This document shows positions 42,824 through 51,805 of a stretch of 64,000 nt of DNA, piece after piece. Origin of the DNA: Streptomyces sp. NBC_00250 (lineage in GTDB: Bacteria; Actinomycetota; Actinomycetes; Streptomycetales; Streptomycetaceae). The position numbers were made by a program, and so were the translations under genes. The DNA is taken from positions 6,511,501-6,575,500 of the forward strand of contig NZ_CP108088.1 of NCBI RefSeq assembly GCF_036192275.1, written 5' to 3'. The notes under the pieces are model-generated. The model searched no databases. It was not told where the DNA came from and saw nothing but the letters and a program-made list of their open reading frames with translations. The number at the start of each line of letters is the position of its first letter. Position 1 is the first letter of the stretch.

Positions 42824-44578
42824 CTACAGGCCGAGGTCGTTCTCGAACTCGCCGGCCTCGAGGATCGCCTTGACCGAGGTCAGGTAGCGGGCGGCGTCGG
42901 CGCCGTCCACCAGACGGTGGTCGTAGGACAGCGCGACGTACGTCATGTCGCGGATCGCGATCGTCTCACCCAGGTCCGGGTGGTTGATGACGACCGGACG
43001 GCGCACGGTGGCGCCGATGCCCAGGATGGCGACCTGGTTCGGGGGCACGATGATCGTGTCGAACAGCGCGCCGCGCGAACCGGTGTTGGAGATGGTGAAG
43101 GTCGCACCGGCCAGGTCGTCCGGGGTGATCTTGCTGGCGCGCACGGCGCCGGCCAGCTCCGCGGTCTTCTTCGAGATACCGGCGATGTTGAGGTCGCCCG
43201 CACCCTTGATGACCGGGGTCATCAGACCCTTCTCGGAGTCCACCGCGATACCGATGTTCTCGGTGTCGAAGTAGGTGATCGTGCCCTCGTCCTCGTTGAT
43301 CCGGGCGTTGATGACCGGGTGGGCCTTCAGCGCCTGGGCCGCCGCCTTCACGAAGAACGGCATCGGGGACAGCTTGACGCCCTCACGGGCGGCGAAGGCG
43401 TCCTTCGCGCGGCCGCGCAGCTTCATCAGCTTGGTGATGTCGACCTCGACGACCGAGGTCAGCTGGGCCTGGCCGTGCAGCGCCTTCATCATGTTGTCGC
43501 CGATGACCTTGCGCATGCGGGTCATCTTGACGGTCTGACCGCGCAGCGGGGAGACCTCCAGGGCCGGAGCCTTGGCGGCGGCATGGCCACCGGCAGCCGC
43601 GGCGGGGGCAGCGGCGGCGGCCTTCTTGGCCTCGGCGGCCGCGAGGACGTCCTGCTTGCGGATGCGGCCACCGACGCCCGAGCCCTTGACGGCCGCCAGG
43701 TCGACACCGTTCTCGGTGGCGAGCTTGCGGACCAGCGGGGTCACGTACGCGCCGTCCTCGGCGGGAGCGGCCGCGGGGGTCGCCGGAACCGGGGTGACGA
43801 CGGCCGGAGCGATCGACGGGGCCTGGGCGACCGGAGCCGGAGCGGCGACCGGGGCAGCCGGGGCGACCGGCGCGGGGGCCGGAGCGGCCGGAGCCGGGGC
43901 GGCGACCGGGGCCGGAGCGGCGACCGGCGCGGCCGGAGCCGGGGCCGGGGCGGCGGCCGGAGCCGCACCCGCGGCACCGATGACGGCGAGCTTGGCGCCG
44001 ACCTCGGCGGACTCGTCCTCGGCGACGACGATCTCCAGGAGGACACCCGAGACCGGGGCCGGGATCTCGGTGTCGACCTTGTCCGTGGAGACCTCGAGCA
44101 GCGGCTCGTCGGCCTCGACGGTCTCGCCGACCGACTTCAGCCAGCGGGTCACGGTGCCCTCGGTGACGGACTCGCCGAGCGCGGGCAGCACGACGTCGGT
44201 GCCGGTGGCACCGCCGGCCGGGGCGGCCGGGGCCTCGGCCACGGGGGCCGGAGCGGCCGGGGCCTCGGCGACCGGCGCCGGGGCGGCCGGGGCCGCGACG
44301 GGCTCGGCGGCCGGAGCCGGAGCGGCGGCCGGGGCGCCCGTGCCGTCGTCGATGATGGCCAGCTCGGCGCCGACCTCGACCGTCTCGTCCTCGGCGACCT
44401 TGATGGAGGCCAGGATGCCCGAGGCGGGGGCGGGGATCTCGGTGTCGACCTTGTCGGTCGAGACCTCGAGCAACGGCTCGTCGGCCTCGACACGCTCACC
44501 CTCGGCCTTGAGCCAGCGGGTGACGGTGCCCTCGGTGACGCTCTCGCCGAGCGCCGGCAGGGTTACGGAAACCGACAT
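42824..44578 (-). CDS. sucB: Dihydrolipoamide acyltransferase (E2; succinyl/acetyl transferase)
   Basis: 584 residues. Two lipoyl domains (lysines in STDKVDTEI at residue 43 and again near 171) are separated by Ala/Pro linkers. An E3/E1-binding domain (ENGVDLAAVKGSGVGGRIRK) follows, then a catalytic domain ending in YDHRLVDGADAARYL, the HRxxDG active site. In actinobacteria this E2 commonly serves both pyruvate and 2-oxoglutarate dehydrogenases. The lipoyl arms are made by LipB and LipA encoded at 26-28 kb. It is cotranscribed with lpdA, 62 bases upstream. The Ala/Pro-rich stretches are repetitive, so recombination or assembly collapse is possible there. Confidence 0.97.
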   Translation of the reverse strand: MSVSVTLPALGESVTEGTVTRWLKAEGERVEADEPLLEVSTDKVDTEIPAPASGILASIKVAEDETVEVGAELAIIDDGTGAPAAAPAPAAEPVAAPAAPAPVAEAPAAPAPVAEAPAAPAGGATGTDVVLPALGESVTEGTVTRWLKSVGETVEADEPLLEVSTDKVDTEIPAPVSGVLLEIVVAEDESAEVGAKLAVIGAAGAAPAAAPAPAPAAPVAAPAPVAAPAPAAPAPAPVAPAAPVAAPAPVAQAPSIAPAVVTPVPATPAAAPAEDGAYVTPLVRKLATENGVDLAAVKGSGVGGRIRKQDVLAAAEAKKAAAAAPAAAAGGHAAAKAPALEVSPLRGQTVKMTRMRKVIGDNMMKALHGQAQLTSVVEVDITKLMKLRGRAKDAFAAREGVKLSPMPFFVKAAAQALKAHPVINARINEDEGTITYFDTENIGIAVDSEKGLMTPVIKGAGDLNIAGISKKTAELAGAVRASKITPDDLAGATFTISNTGSRGALFDTIIVPPNQVAILGIGATVRRPVVINHPDLGETIAIRDMTYVALSYDHRLVDGADAARYLTSVKAILEAGEFENDLGL

Positions 44579-44640
44579 GGTTTCAGTTGCTCCTAACGAA
44601 TTGCGGGAAGTGGTCGTCGCGCCCTGTGATGACGTGAGCG

Positions 44641-46029
44641 TCAGTCGTGGGAGTGCAGGGGCTTGCCGGCCAGGGCCAGGTGGGCCTCGCCGAGCGCCTC
44701 GTTCTGCGTCGGGTGAGCGTGGATGAGCTGCGCGACCTCGGCCGGCAGCGCCTCCCAGTTGTAGATCAGCTGCGCTTCGCCGACCTGCTCGCCCATGCGG
44801 TCACCGACCATGTGGACGCCGACCACGGCACCGTCCTTGACCTGGACGAGCTTGATCTCGCCCGCGGTCTTGAGGATCTTGCTCTTGCCGTTGCCCGCGA
44901 GGTTGTACTTCAGGGCGACGACCTTGTCCGCGCCGTAGATCTCCTTGGCCTTGGCCTCGGTGATGCCGACGGAGGCGACCTCGGGGTGGCAGTACGTCAC
45001 CCGGGGCACGCCGTCGTAGTCGATCGGGACGGCCTTCAGACCGGCCAGGCGCTCCGCGACGAGGATGCCCTCGGCGAAGCCGACGTGCGCGAGCTGGAGC
45101 GTCGGGACGAGGTCGCCCACGGCCGAGATCGTCGGCACGTTGGTGCGCATGTACTCGTCGACCAGGACGTAGCCGCGGTCCATCGCGACGCCCTGCTCCT
45201 CGTAACCGAGACCGGCGGAGACCGGACCGCGGCCGATGGCGACCAGAAGCACCTCGGCCTCGAAGGTCTTGCCGTCGGCCAGGGTGACCTTGACGCCGTT
45301 GTCGGTGTACTCGGCGGACTGGAAGAAGGTGCCGAGGTTGAACTTGATGCCGCGCTTGCGGAACGCGCGCTCAAGAAGCTTCGAGCTGTTCTCGTCCTCG
45401 ACCGGGACCAGGTGCTTCAGGCCCTCGATCACCGTGACGTCGGTGCCGAAGGACTTCCACGCCGAGGCGAACTCGACGCCGATGACGCCGCCGCCCAGGA
45501 TGATCGCGGACTCCGGGACGCGGTCCAGGGTCAGCGCGTGGTCCGAGGAGATGATCCGGTTGCCGTCGATCTCCAGGCCGGGGAGGGACTTCGGCACGGA
45601 ACCGGTGGCCAGGAGGACGTGACGGCCCTCGACGCGACGACCGTCGACGTCGACGGAGGTCGGGGAGGACAGGTGGCCGGTGCCCTCGATGTAGGTCACC
45701 TTGCGGGAGGCGACGAGACCCTGCAGACCCTTGTACAGGCCCGAGATCACGTCGTCCTTGTACTTGTGCACGGCCTTGATGTCGATGCCCTCGAAAGAGG
45801 CCTTGACACCGAACTGCTCCGCCTCGCGGGTCTGGTCGGCGACCTCGCCGGCGTGGAGCAGGGCCTTCGTCGGGATGCAGCCGTTGTGCAGGCAGGTGCC
45901 GCCGAGCTTGTTCTTCTCGATCAGTGCGACGTCCAGGCCCAGCTGCGCTCCGCGCAGCGCCGCGGCGTAACCGCCGCTACCGCCGCCGAGGATCACTAGG
46001 TCGAAAACGGTGCTGGCGTCGTTCGCCAC
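44641..46029 (-). CDS. lpdA: Dihydrolipoyl dehydrogenase (E3)
   Basis: 462 residues from GTG 46029, where GGAGG lies seven bases upstream; the more distal ATG at 46047 lacks a site. Flavoprotein that reoxidises dihydrolipoyl arms with NAD+. LVILGGGSGGYAAALR (FAD), GGTCLHNGCIP with the redox-active disulfide, GGGVIGVEFAS (NAD) and HAHPTQNEALGEAH with the catalytic His-Glu are all present. Length is that of the family. First gene of the lpdA-sucB unit. Confidence 0.98.
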   Translation of the reverse strand: MANDASTVFDLVILGGGSGGYAAALRGAQLGLDVALIEKNKLGGTCLHNGCIPTKALLHAGEVADQTREAEQFGVKASFEGIDIKAVHKYKDDVISGLYKGLQGLVASRKVTYIEGTGHLSSPTSVDVDGRRVEGRHVLLATGSVPKSLPGLEIDGNRIISSDHALTLDRVPESAIILGGGVIGVEFASAWKSFGTDVTVIEGLKHLVPVEDENSSKLLERAFRKRGIKFNLGTFFQSAEYTDNGVKVTLADGKTFEAEVLLVAIGRGPVSAGLGYEEQGVAMDRGYVLVDEYMRTNVPTISAVGDLVPTLQLAHVGFAEGILVAERLAGLKAVPIDYDGVPRVTYCHPEVASVGITEAKAKEIYGADKVVALKYNLAGNGKSKILKTAGEIKLVQVKDGAVVGVHMVGDRMGEQVGEAQLIYNWEALPAEVAQLIHAHPTQNEALGEAHLALAGKPLHSHD

Positions 46030-46261
46030 GTCACGTCCTCCATGCATGTGCGCTCGTCGCCGGTCCTCAGTGACCGGGCGGCGGCTGGTGTTCGGCCGCT
46101 TATTTTCGGCCCTGTGGTGGGGGCCCTGTCCTGCCGAGAACCCATCTTCGCACTTGTTGACGGATGGCGGGACGCGGGGCCGGGCTCTGAGACGGCCGAT
46201 CGTCCGTACGGGGGGCCGACCAGAGCGTACGAAGCTACGGATTTCGTCGCGAGCGAACAGC

Positions 46262-46296
46262 GACGGCCCCGGGTCCCGTACGGACCCGGGGCCGTC
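46262..46296 (-). terminator. Terminator of pepA
   Basis: Perfect 15-bp stem GACGGCCCCGGGTCC / GGACCCGGGGCCGTC with a 5-base loop, ten bases after the pepA stop codon. Confidence 0.9.
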
Positions 46297-46305
46297 ACCG
46301 ACCGG

Positions 46306-47814
46306 TCAGAGCAGACCGGCCGCGGTGTTCTCGGCCAGCTTCACCAGGGTGCGGACCGAGGAGCCGGTGCCGCCCTTGGGGGTGTAGCCGTACGGGGCGC
46401 CCTCGTGGAAGGCCGGGCCCGCGATGTCCAGGTGGGCCCAGGTGATGCCCTCGCCCACGAACTCCTGGAGGAAGAGACCGGCGACCAGGCCGCCGCCCAT
46501 CCGCTCACCCATGTTGGCGATGTCGGCGGTGGGGGAGTCCATGCCCTTGCGCAGGTCCGCGGGGAGCGGCATCGGCCAGGACGCCTCGCCGACCTCCTCC
46601 GCGATCTCGTGGATCGCGGAGCGGTAGTCGTCGTCGTTGGCCATGATGCCGAAGGTGCGGTTGCCCAGCGCCAGGACCATCGCGCCGGTCAGGGTCGCCA
46701 CGTCGACGATCGCGTCCGGGTGCTCCTCGGAGGCCTTGGTCAGCGCGTCGGCGAGGACGAGACGGCCCTCGGCGTCGGTGTTCAGGACCTCGACGGTCTT
46801 GCCGCTGTACATGCGCAGCACGTCACCCGGGCGGGTGGCGGAGCCGGACGGCATGTTCTCGGCGAGGGCGAGCCAGCCCGTGACGTTGACCTCGAGGCCG
46901 AGGCGGGCCGCGGCGACGACGGTGGAGAACACGGCGGCGGCGCCGCTCATGTCGCACTTCATCGTCTCGTTGTGGCCGGCCGGCTTCAGGGAGATGCCGC
47001 CCGAGTCGTAGGTGATGCCCTTGCCGACCAGGGCGAGGGTCTTCTCCGCCTTCGGGTGGGTGTAGCCGATCCGGACCAGGCGCGGCGGGTTCTCCGAGCC
47101 GACGCCGACACCGAGGATGCCGCCGAAGCCGCCCTTGGCGAGCGCCTTCTCGTCGAGGACCTGGACCTTGAGGCCGTGCTCCTTGCCGGCGGCCTGGGCC
47201 GCGGCGGCGAAGGCGGCCGGGGTCAGGTCGTTCGGCGGCATGTTGATCAGGTCGCGGGCGCGGTTGATCTCCTCGGCGACGGCCTGGGCGCGCTCGGCGG
47301 CCACCTTGAAGGCCTTGTCGCGCGGCTTGGCGCCGAGCAGGGCGACCTCGCCCAGCGGCTTCTTCGCGTCCTTGCCGTTCTCCTGGTACGCCGTGAAGGC
47401 GTACGCGCCGAGCAGGGCGCCCTCCGCGATGGCGGCGGCGTCCTCGGCGGCGGCGATCGGCAGCGCGAACGCGGCCTTCTTCGCGCCGGTCAGGGTGCGG
47501 GCGGCGACGCCGGCGGCCCGGCGCAGGGTCTCCGCGCCGTAGGACTCACCGTCCTCGGGGGCGGAGCCCAGGCCGACGGCCAGGACGACGGGGGCCTTGA
47601 GACCGGCGGGGGCGGGCAGCTTGGTCGCCTCACCCTCGGCACCGGAGGCACCCAGCGTCTCCAGGACGGCGGCGAGCCGGCCGTCGAAGGCCTTGTCGAC
47701 GGCCTCGGCGCCCGGGGCGACGACGAGCGTCTTCCCGGACTTGGCGACGCCGACGACGAGGGCGTCGGCGCGGAGCGTCGCCGCGCCGGCGGTGCTGAGA
47801 GTGAGAGCAGTCAC
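46306..47814 (-). CDS. pepA: Leucyl aminopeptidase (M17)
   Basis: 502 residues from GTG 47814. Two-zinc cytosolic aminopeptidase. GKGITYDSGGISLKP contains the metal Lys/Asp pair, MKCDMSGAAAV the next Asp, and NTDAEGRLVLADAL the M17 signature. Hexamer-forming C-terminal catalytic domain preceded by an N-terminal macro-like domain. Removes N-terminal residues in protein turnover. It is a separate transcription unit from lpdA downstream, closed by a strong hairpin. Confidence 0.98.
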   Translation of the reverse strand: MTALTLSTAGAATLRADALVVGVAKSGKTLVVAPGAEAVDKAFDGRLAAVLETLGASGAEGEATKLPAPAGLKAPVVLAVGLGSAPEDGESYGAETLRRAAGVAARTLTGAKKAAFALPIAAAEDAAAIAEGALLGAYAFTAYQENGKDAKKPLGEVALLGAKPRDKAFKVAAERAQAVAEEINRARDLINMPPNDLTPAAFAAAAQAAGKEHGLKVQVLDEKALAKGGFGGILGVGVGSENPPRLVRIGYTHPKAEKTLALVGKGITYDSGGISLKPAGHNETMKCDMSGAAAVFSTVVAAARLGLEVNVTGWLALAENMPSGSATRPGDVLRMYSGKTVEVLNTDAEGRLVLADALTKASEEHPDAIVDVATLTGAMVLALGNRTFGIMANDDDYRSAIHEIAEEVGEASWPMPLPADLRKGMDSPTADIANMGERMGGGLVAGLFLQEFVGEGITWAHLDIAGPAFHEGAPYGYTPKGGTGSSVRTLVKLAENTAAGLL

Positions 47815-48129
47815 GGTGGTGAAATCTCGCTTCCATTGAGTTCTGTGGCGGTCGAGGGATGGGCCGACCGTGCCCGCCGCATCGTATTTCGGCCCGGAGA
47901 GCGCCGAGAACGAGCCTACGCTCGCTCACCCTGTTCGCTCACGGCGGCGTTGATTCACTCATCCGTGGTGTCTCTTTCATGTTTACCGTTCAGGCTCGGA
48001 GCGCTCCTTCACACTCGCCTCAGTCACGCAAGGACGACCCGCTCGTCTTCGCATCATCTGCATCATCTCCACAGGTTCGCCGCCCCGGCCCCCGGTGCGC
48101 GGGGACCTGCCGAGGGGGGACACCACCTG
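47815..48129. other. Divergent intergenic region, pepA and the exopolysaccharide operon
   Basis: 315 bases. It is less GC-rich around 47950-48060 (cattcactcatccg..., tgtttaccgttcagg), where a promoter for the operon is likely: TACCGT at 47984-47989 fits a -10 but no good -35 is seen. GAGGGGGG lies about 15 bases before ATG 48130. No convincing gene or known operator. Confidence 0.5.
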
Positions 48130-50232
48130 ATGGACTCCGGCCGAATCCGTACGCCCAGAACCGCGCCCCGCACGAGCCGCGCCGCCCGCGTCGCACCCCG
48201 CGGTGCCCGTGTCGCGGCCCTCGCCGCCGCCGCGCTGCTCGCCACCGTCGTGCCGTCCGCGCAGGCCCTCGCGGCCCCCGCGCCCCGGATCGACCTCACC
48301 GTCCTCGTCGTCGACGACGGCGGCAGCGCGGTCGGGGCGATCACCGCCGAGCTGAAGGGCTCCGGCGTCCCGTACCGCCGGATCGACCTGAACGACCCGA
48401 ACCGGCCGGTCCTCGACACGGCCTTCCTCAGCGACACGCTCGACGGCCGTCCCCGTGCCAAGTACCAGGGCGTCGTGCTGCCCCACGAGAGCGCCTTCGG
48501 CCCCGACTCGGCCGAGCACACCGCCCTCCAGTCGTACGAACGGACCTTCGGGATCCCGCAGGTCGACGCCTACACCTGGTCGCACCCCGGCGTCGGCCTC
48601 GAGTACACCAACGAGGGCGGCTGGTCCGGCGTCCTCGACGGGACCACGGCGGGCGTCACCGCCGCCGGCAAGGCCGGCCCCTTCCGGTATCTGGCCGGGG
48701 CACTCACCTTCGAGGACAACGACCCCACGATCGCCGAGAGCTACGGCTACGCGGGCCGCCCCCGCGCCGGCTACACCAGCTACGTCGACGTTCCCGTGAG
48801 CGGGGCCGGCGGCGGCCGGGCCAGCCTCGTCGGCGAGTACACCGCCGACGGGCGCCGCGAACTGGTCGTCACCTTCGCCTACAACCAGTACCAGCGCCAG
48901 TTCCGCGCCCTCGCCCGCGGCATCGTCGAATGGCTGACCGACGGCGTCCACCTGGGCCAGAGCCGCAACTACCTCTCCGTCCACGTCGACGACGTCTTCG
49001 CCCCGGACGCCCGCTGGGACACCACCCTCAACTGCACGCCCGGCGACTTCGACTGCGTCGGCGACGACGGAGAAGGTGCCGACCCCATCCGGATGACGGT
49101 CGCCGACGCCCAGTACGCGGCCGCCTGGCAGAAGTCCTCCGGGTTCACCCTCGACATGGTCTACAACGGCGGCCAGGGCGAGCAGTGGAAGACCGAGCAC
49201 GGCGGCACCGACCCCCTGACCACCCAACTCGTCGCGGACCGTGCCCAGTACCGGTGGATCAACCACACGTACACCCACCCCTTCCTCGGCTGCGTCCAGG
49301 ACAACAGCGTCGTCCCCTGGCAGTGCGCCAAGGACACCACCGGCACCACCCTCTGGGTCAGCCGCTCCGAGCTCTCCGGCCAGATCCGGAACAACCACAA
49401 CTGGGCCGTCGGCAAGGGCATCTCCGTCGACCGCTCCGAACTCGTCACCGGCGAGCACTCCGGCCTCAGGACCCTGCCCCAGCAGCCCGTCGACAACCCG
49501 AACCTCGCCGGCGCCCTCGCCGACAACGGCGTCAAGTGGGCCGGCAGCGACAACTCCCGCGAGCCGCAGCAGCGTTCGATCGGAACCGCGTCCGGCGCCG
49601 CGAAGACCGTGCCCCGCCACCCCATGAACGTGTACTACAACGTGGGCACCGCGGCCGAGATGGCCGACGAGTACAACTGGATCTACACCTCCCGCGCCGA
49701 CGGCGGCAGCGGCATCTGCGAGTCCAACCCGGCCTCCACCTGCCTGCCCGCCCCGCTCCCCACGGCCACCGGCTACGCCGACCACATCGTGCCGCAGGAA
49801 GCCCGCACCGCCCTCTCCCACGTCCTGGGCAACGACCCCCGGCCGCACTACGTGCACCAGTCGAACCTCGCCGAGGAGCGGATCCTCTACCCCGTCCTCG
49901 ACCGGGTACTCGCCGACTACCGGGGCCTGTTCGCCCCGAGCGCCCCGCTGGTGAACCCGGCCCAGCGGGACGTCGGCACCGAACTGACCCGCCGCGCCGC
50001 CTGGGACCAGGCCCTCGCCGCCGGAAAGGTCACCGCCTACCGCATCGGCACCGCGGTCACCGTCAAGGCCCCCGCCGGCCTCGTCGCGCCCGTCACCGCC
50101 CCCGAGGGCACCCGCAAGCGGACCCTCCTCGGCACCACGGCCTTCGGCACGCCGTACGCCGGGACCCGCTCCGCCTGGACCGCGCCCGAACTGCTCCAGA
50201 GCAGCGTCACACTCACGCTCCCGACCGCCTGA
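48130..50232 (+). CDS. Secreted polysaccharide deacetylase (Agd3/CE18- and PelA-like)
   Basis: 700 residues from ATG 48130. A signal peptide occupies residues 1-49 (basic n-region, hydrophobic core LAAAALLATVV, cleavage near ALAAPAP). A first domain (LTVLVVDDGGSAVG...) is followed by a NodB-like deacetylase core: HVDDVF at 285-290 with Asp287/Asp288 and HTYTH at 379-383 as the metal HxxxH. This matches, from memory, the fungal Agd3 / CE18 enzymes that N-deacetylate galactosaminogalactan. First gene of a five-gene operon, 25 bases before the glycosyltransferase. Exported, so it would act on the polymer outside the membrane. Confidence 0.82.
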   Translation: MDSGRIRTPRTAPRTSRAARVAPRGARVAALAAAALLATVVPSAQALAAPAPRIDLTVLVVDDGGSAVGAITAELKGSGVPYRRIDLNDPNRPVLDTAFLSDTLDGRPRAKYQGVVLPHESAFGPDSAEHTALQSYERTFGIPQVDAYTWSHPGVGLEYTNEGGWSGVLDGTTAGVTAAGKAGPFRYLAGALTFEDNDPTIAESYGYAGRPRAGYTSYVDVPVSGAGGGRASLVGEYTADGRRELVVTFAYNQYQRQFRALARGIVEWLTDGVHLGQSRNYLSVHVDDVFAPDARWDTTLNCTPGDFDCVGDDGEGADPIRMTVADAQYAAAWQKSSGFTLDMVYNGGQGEQWKTEHGGTDPLTTQLVADRAQYRWINHTYTHPFLGCVQDNSVVPWQCAKDTTGTTLWVSRSELSGQIRNNHNWAVGKGISVDRSELVTGEHSGLRTLPQQPVDNPNLAGALADNGVKWAGSDNSREPQQRSIGTASGAAKTVPRHPMNVYYNVGTAAEMADEYNWIYTSRADGGSGICESNPASTCLPAPLPTATGYADHIVPQEARTALSHVLGNDPRPHYVHQSNLAEERILYPVLDRVLADYRGLFAPSAPLVNPAQRDVGTELTRRAAWDQALAAGKVTAYRIGTAVTVKAPAGLVAPVTAPEGTRKRTLLGTTAFGTPYAGTRSAWTAPELLQSSVTLTLPTA

Positions 50233-50257
50233 CCAGCACGTTCTGGGGGGAACGCAC

Positions 50258-51805
50258 ATGCCGAGCAGTGGCCGTCACGTCACCATGCTCACCGAAGGCA
50301 CCTACCCGCATGTCCACGGAGGCGTCAGCACCTGGTGCGACCAGCTCGTCCGCGGCATGCCCGAGGTCGACTTCGAGATCCTCGCCCTCACGGGCAGCGG
50401 CCGCGAACCCGTCACCTGGGAGCTGCCGTCCAACGTCACCCGGCACACCGCGTACCCCCTCTGGGGACTCCCGCAGGGGCCGGCCGCGCCCGTCCGCGCG
50501 CGCCGGCCCCTGCGGGGGCGTGCGCGCCGCCGCTTCCTCGACGCCTACGAGCGCCTGCTGCTCGCCCTCCTCGACCCGGAGGCGGGCTGCGACTTCGGCA
50601 CCAGCCTGTACGAACTCGCCGAACTCGCCCGGCAGGGACGGCTGACCACCGCCCTGCGCTCCGAGGCCGCCCTGCGCTCCCTGATGTGGATCTGGACCAT
50701 GCCGCATCTGCCGACGCTCGCGGCCCGCCCCACCGTCCACGACGCGCTCACCGCCACCGACCTCCTCGAACACGCCCTGCGGCCGCTCGCCGCCCGGATA
50801 GCCGACGGCGGCGTCGCGCACGCCGTCTCCAGCGGTCTCGCCACGCTGCCGGCGCTCGCCGCCCAGCACTTCGAAGGGGTGCCCTTCCTGCTCACCGAAC
50901 ACGGCATCTACCTCCGCGAGCGCTATCTCGGCTACCGCACCGAGGCGCAGCGCTGGCCCGTCAAGGCCCTCATGCTCGGCTTCTACCGTGAGCTCAACAC
51001 CCTCGGCTATCGCAAGGCCGACCTCATCACCCCGTGCAACCAGTACAACCGGCGCTGGGAGGAGCGCGGCGGCGCCCCCGCCGACCGCATCCGCACGGTC
51101 TACAACGGCGTCGACCCGGCCCTCTTCCCCGAGGCCGGACCCGAACCCGAGATCCCCACCCTCAGCTGGTGCGGACGCGTCGACCCCATCAAGGACCTCG
51201 AAACCCTGATCAGGGCGTACGCGATCTGCCGCGCCGAACTCCCGGCGCTGCGGCTGCGCTTGTTCGGCCCGGTCCCGGCCGGGAACGAGGACTACCTGAC
51301 CCGCCTGGAGAAGCTCGCCGCCGAACTCGGCGTCACCGACGGGATCACCTTCGAGGGCCGGGTCTCCGAGGTGCCGCGCGCCTACGCCGCCGGCAGCGTG
51401 GTGATGCTCTCCTCCATCAGCGAGGGCTTCCCCTTCTCCCTCATCGAGGCCATGTCCTGCGGCCGCGCCACCGTCTCCACGGACGTCGGCGGGGTACGGG
51501 AGGCCGTCGGCGACACCGGGATCGTCGTCCCGCCCCGCGAGCCGGCCGTCATGGCCGCCGCCGTCACCGCACTCCTCCGCGACGGCGCCCGCCGCGCCGA
51601 ACTCGGCCGCCGCGCCCGGCAGCGGGTCATCGACCGGTTCACCCTGCACCGCTCGGTGGACGGCTTCCGGCAGATCTACCGCGAACTGGCGGGCGACCGG
51701 GTCCGGCCCACGCGGCCCCTCACCCACCCCAAGCCCTGGCCGCTCCGCCTCCCGGCCCCGCGCCGCATCACCCCGACCCTGGTAGCGGGAGGAACCCCGG
51801 CATGA
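50258..51805 (+). CDS. pelF: PelF-type GT4 glycosyltransferase
   Basis: 515 residues from ATG 50258, with GGGGGGAA upstream. The N-terminus (TMLTEGTYPHVHGGVSTWCDQL) is the DUF3492 start of PelF, the UDP-sugar-dependent polymerase of Pel polysaccharide. TVYNGVDPALFP, SWCGRVDPIKDLE, GRVSEVPRAYAA and SSISEGFPFSLIEAMSCGR carry the GT-B nucleotide-sugar motifs, including the E-x7-E type SEGFPFSLIE. It should build a GalNAc- or Gal-type polymer in the cytoplasm. Its stop overlaps the membrane-protein start by 4 bases (ATGA). Confidence 0.93.
   Translation: MPSSGRHVTMLTEGTYPHVHGGVSTWCDQLVRGMPEVDFEILALTGSGREPVTWELPSNVTRHTAYPLWGLPQGPAAPVRARRPLRGRARRRFLDAYERLLLALLDPEAGCDFGTSLYELAELARQGRLTTALRSEAALRSLMWIWTMPHLPTLAARPTVHDALTATDLLEHALRPLAARIADGGVAHAVSSGLATLPALAAQHFEGVPFLLTEHGIYLRERYLGYRTEAQRWPVKALMLGFYRELNTLGYRKADLITPCNQYNRRWEERGGAPADRIRTVYNGVDPALFPEAGPEPEIPTLSWCGRVDPIKDLETLIRAYAICRAELPALRLRLFGPVPAGNEDYLTRLEKLAAELGVTDGITFEGRVSEVPRAYAAGSVVMLSSISEGFPFSLIEAMSCGRATVSTDVGGVREAVGDTGIVVPPREPAVMAAAVTALLRDGARRAELGRRARQRVIDRFTLHRSVDGFRQIYRELAGDRVRPTRPLTHPKPWPLRLPAPRRITPTLVAGGTPA

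Noticed and set aside
43740..44350. Ala/Pro repeats in sucB as a CRISPR or tandem-repeat locus
   Set aside because: They encode the flexible linkers between lipoyl domains and remain in frame; not an array.
46042..48129. Upstream extension of the deacetylase frame over pepA
   Set aside because: The extension lies antisense to pepA, is composed of reverse-strand noise, and the signal peptide starts at 48130.
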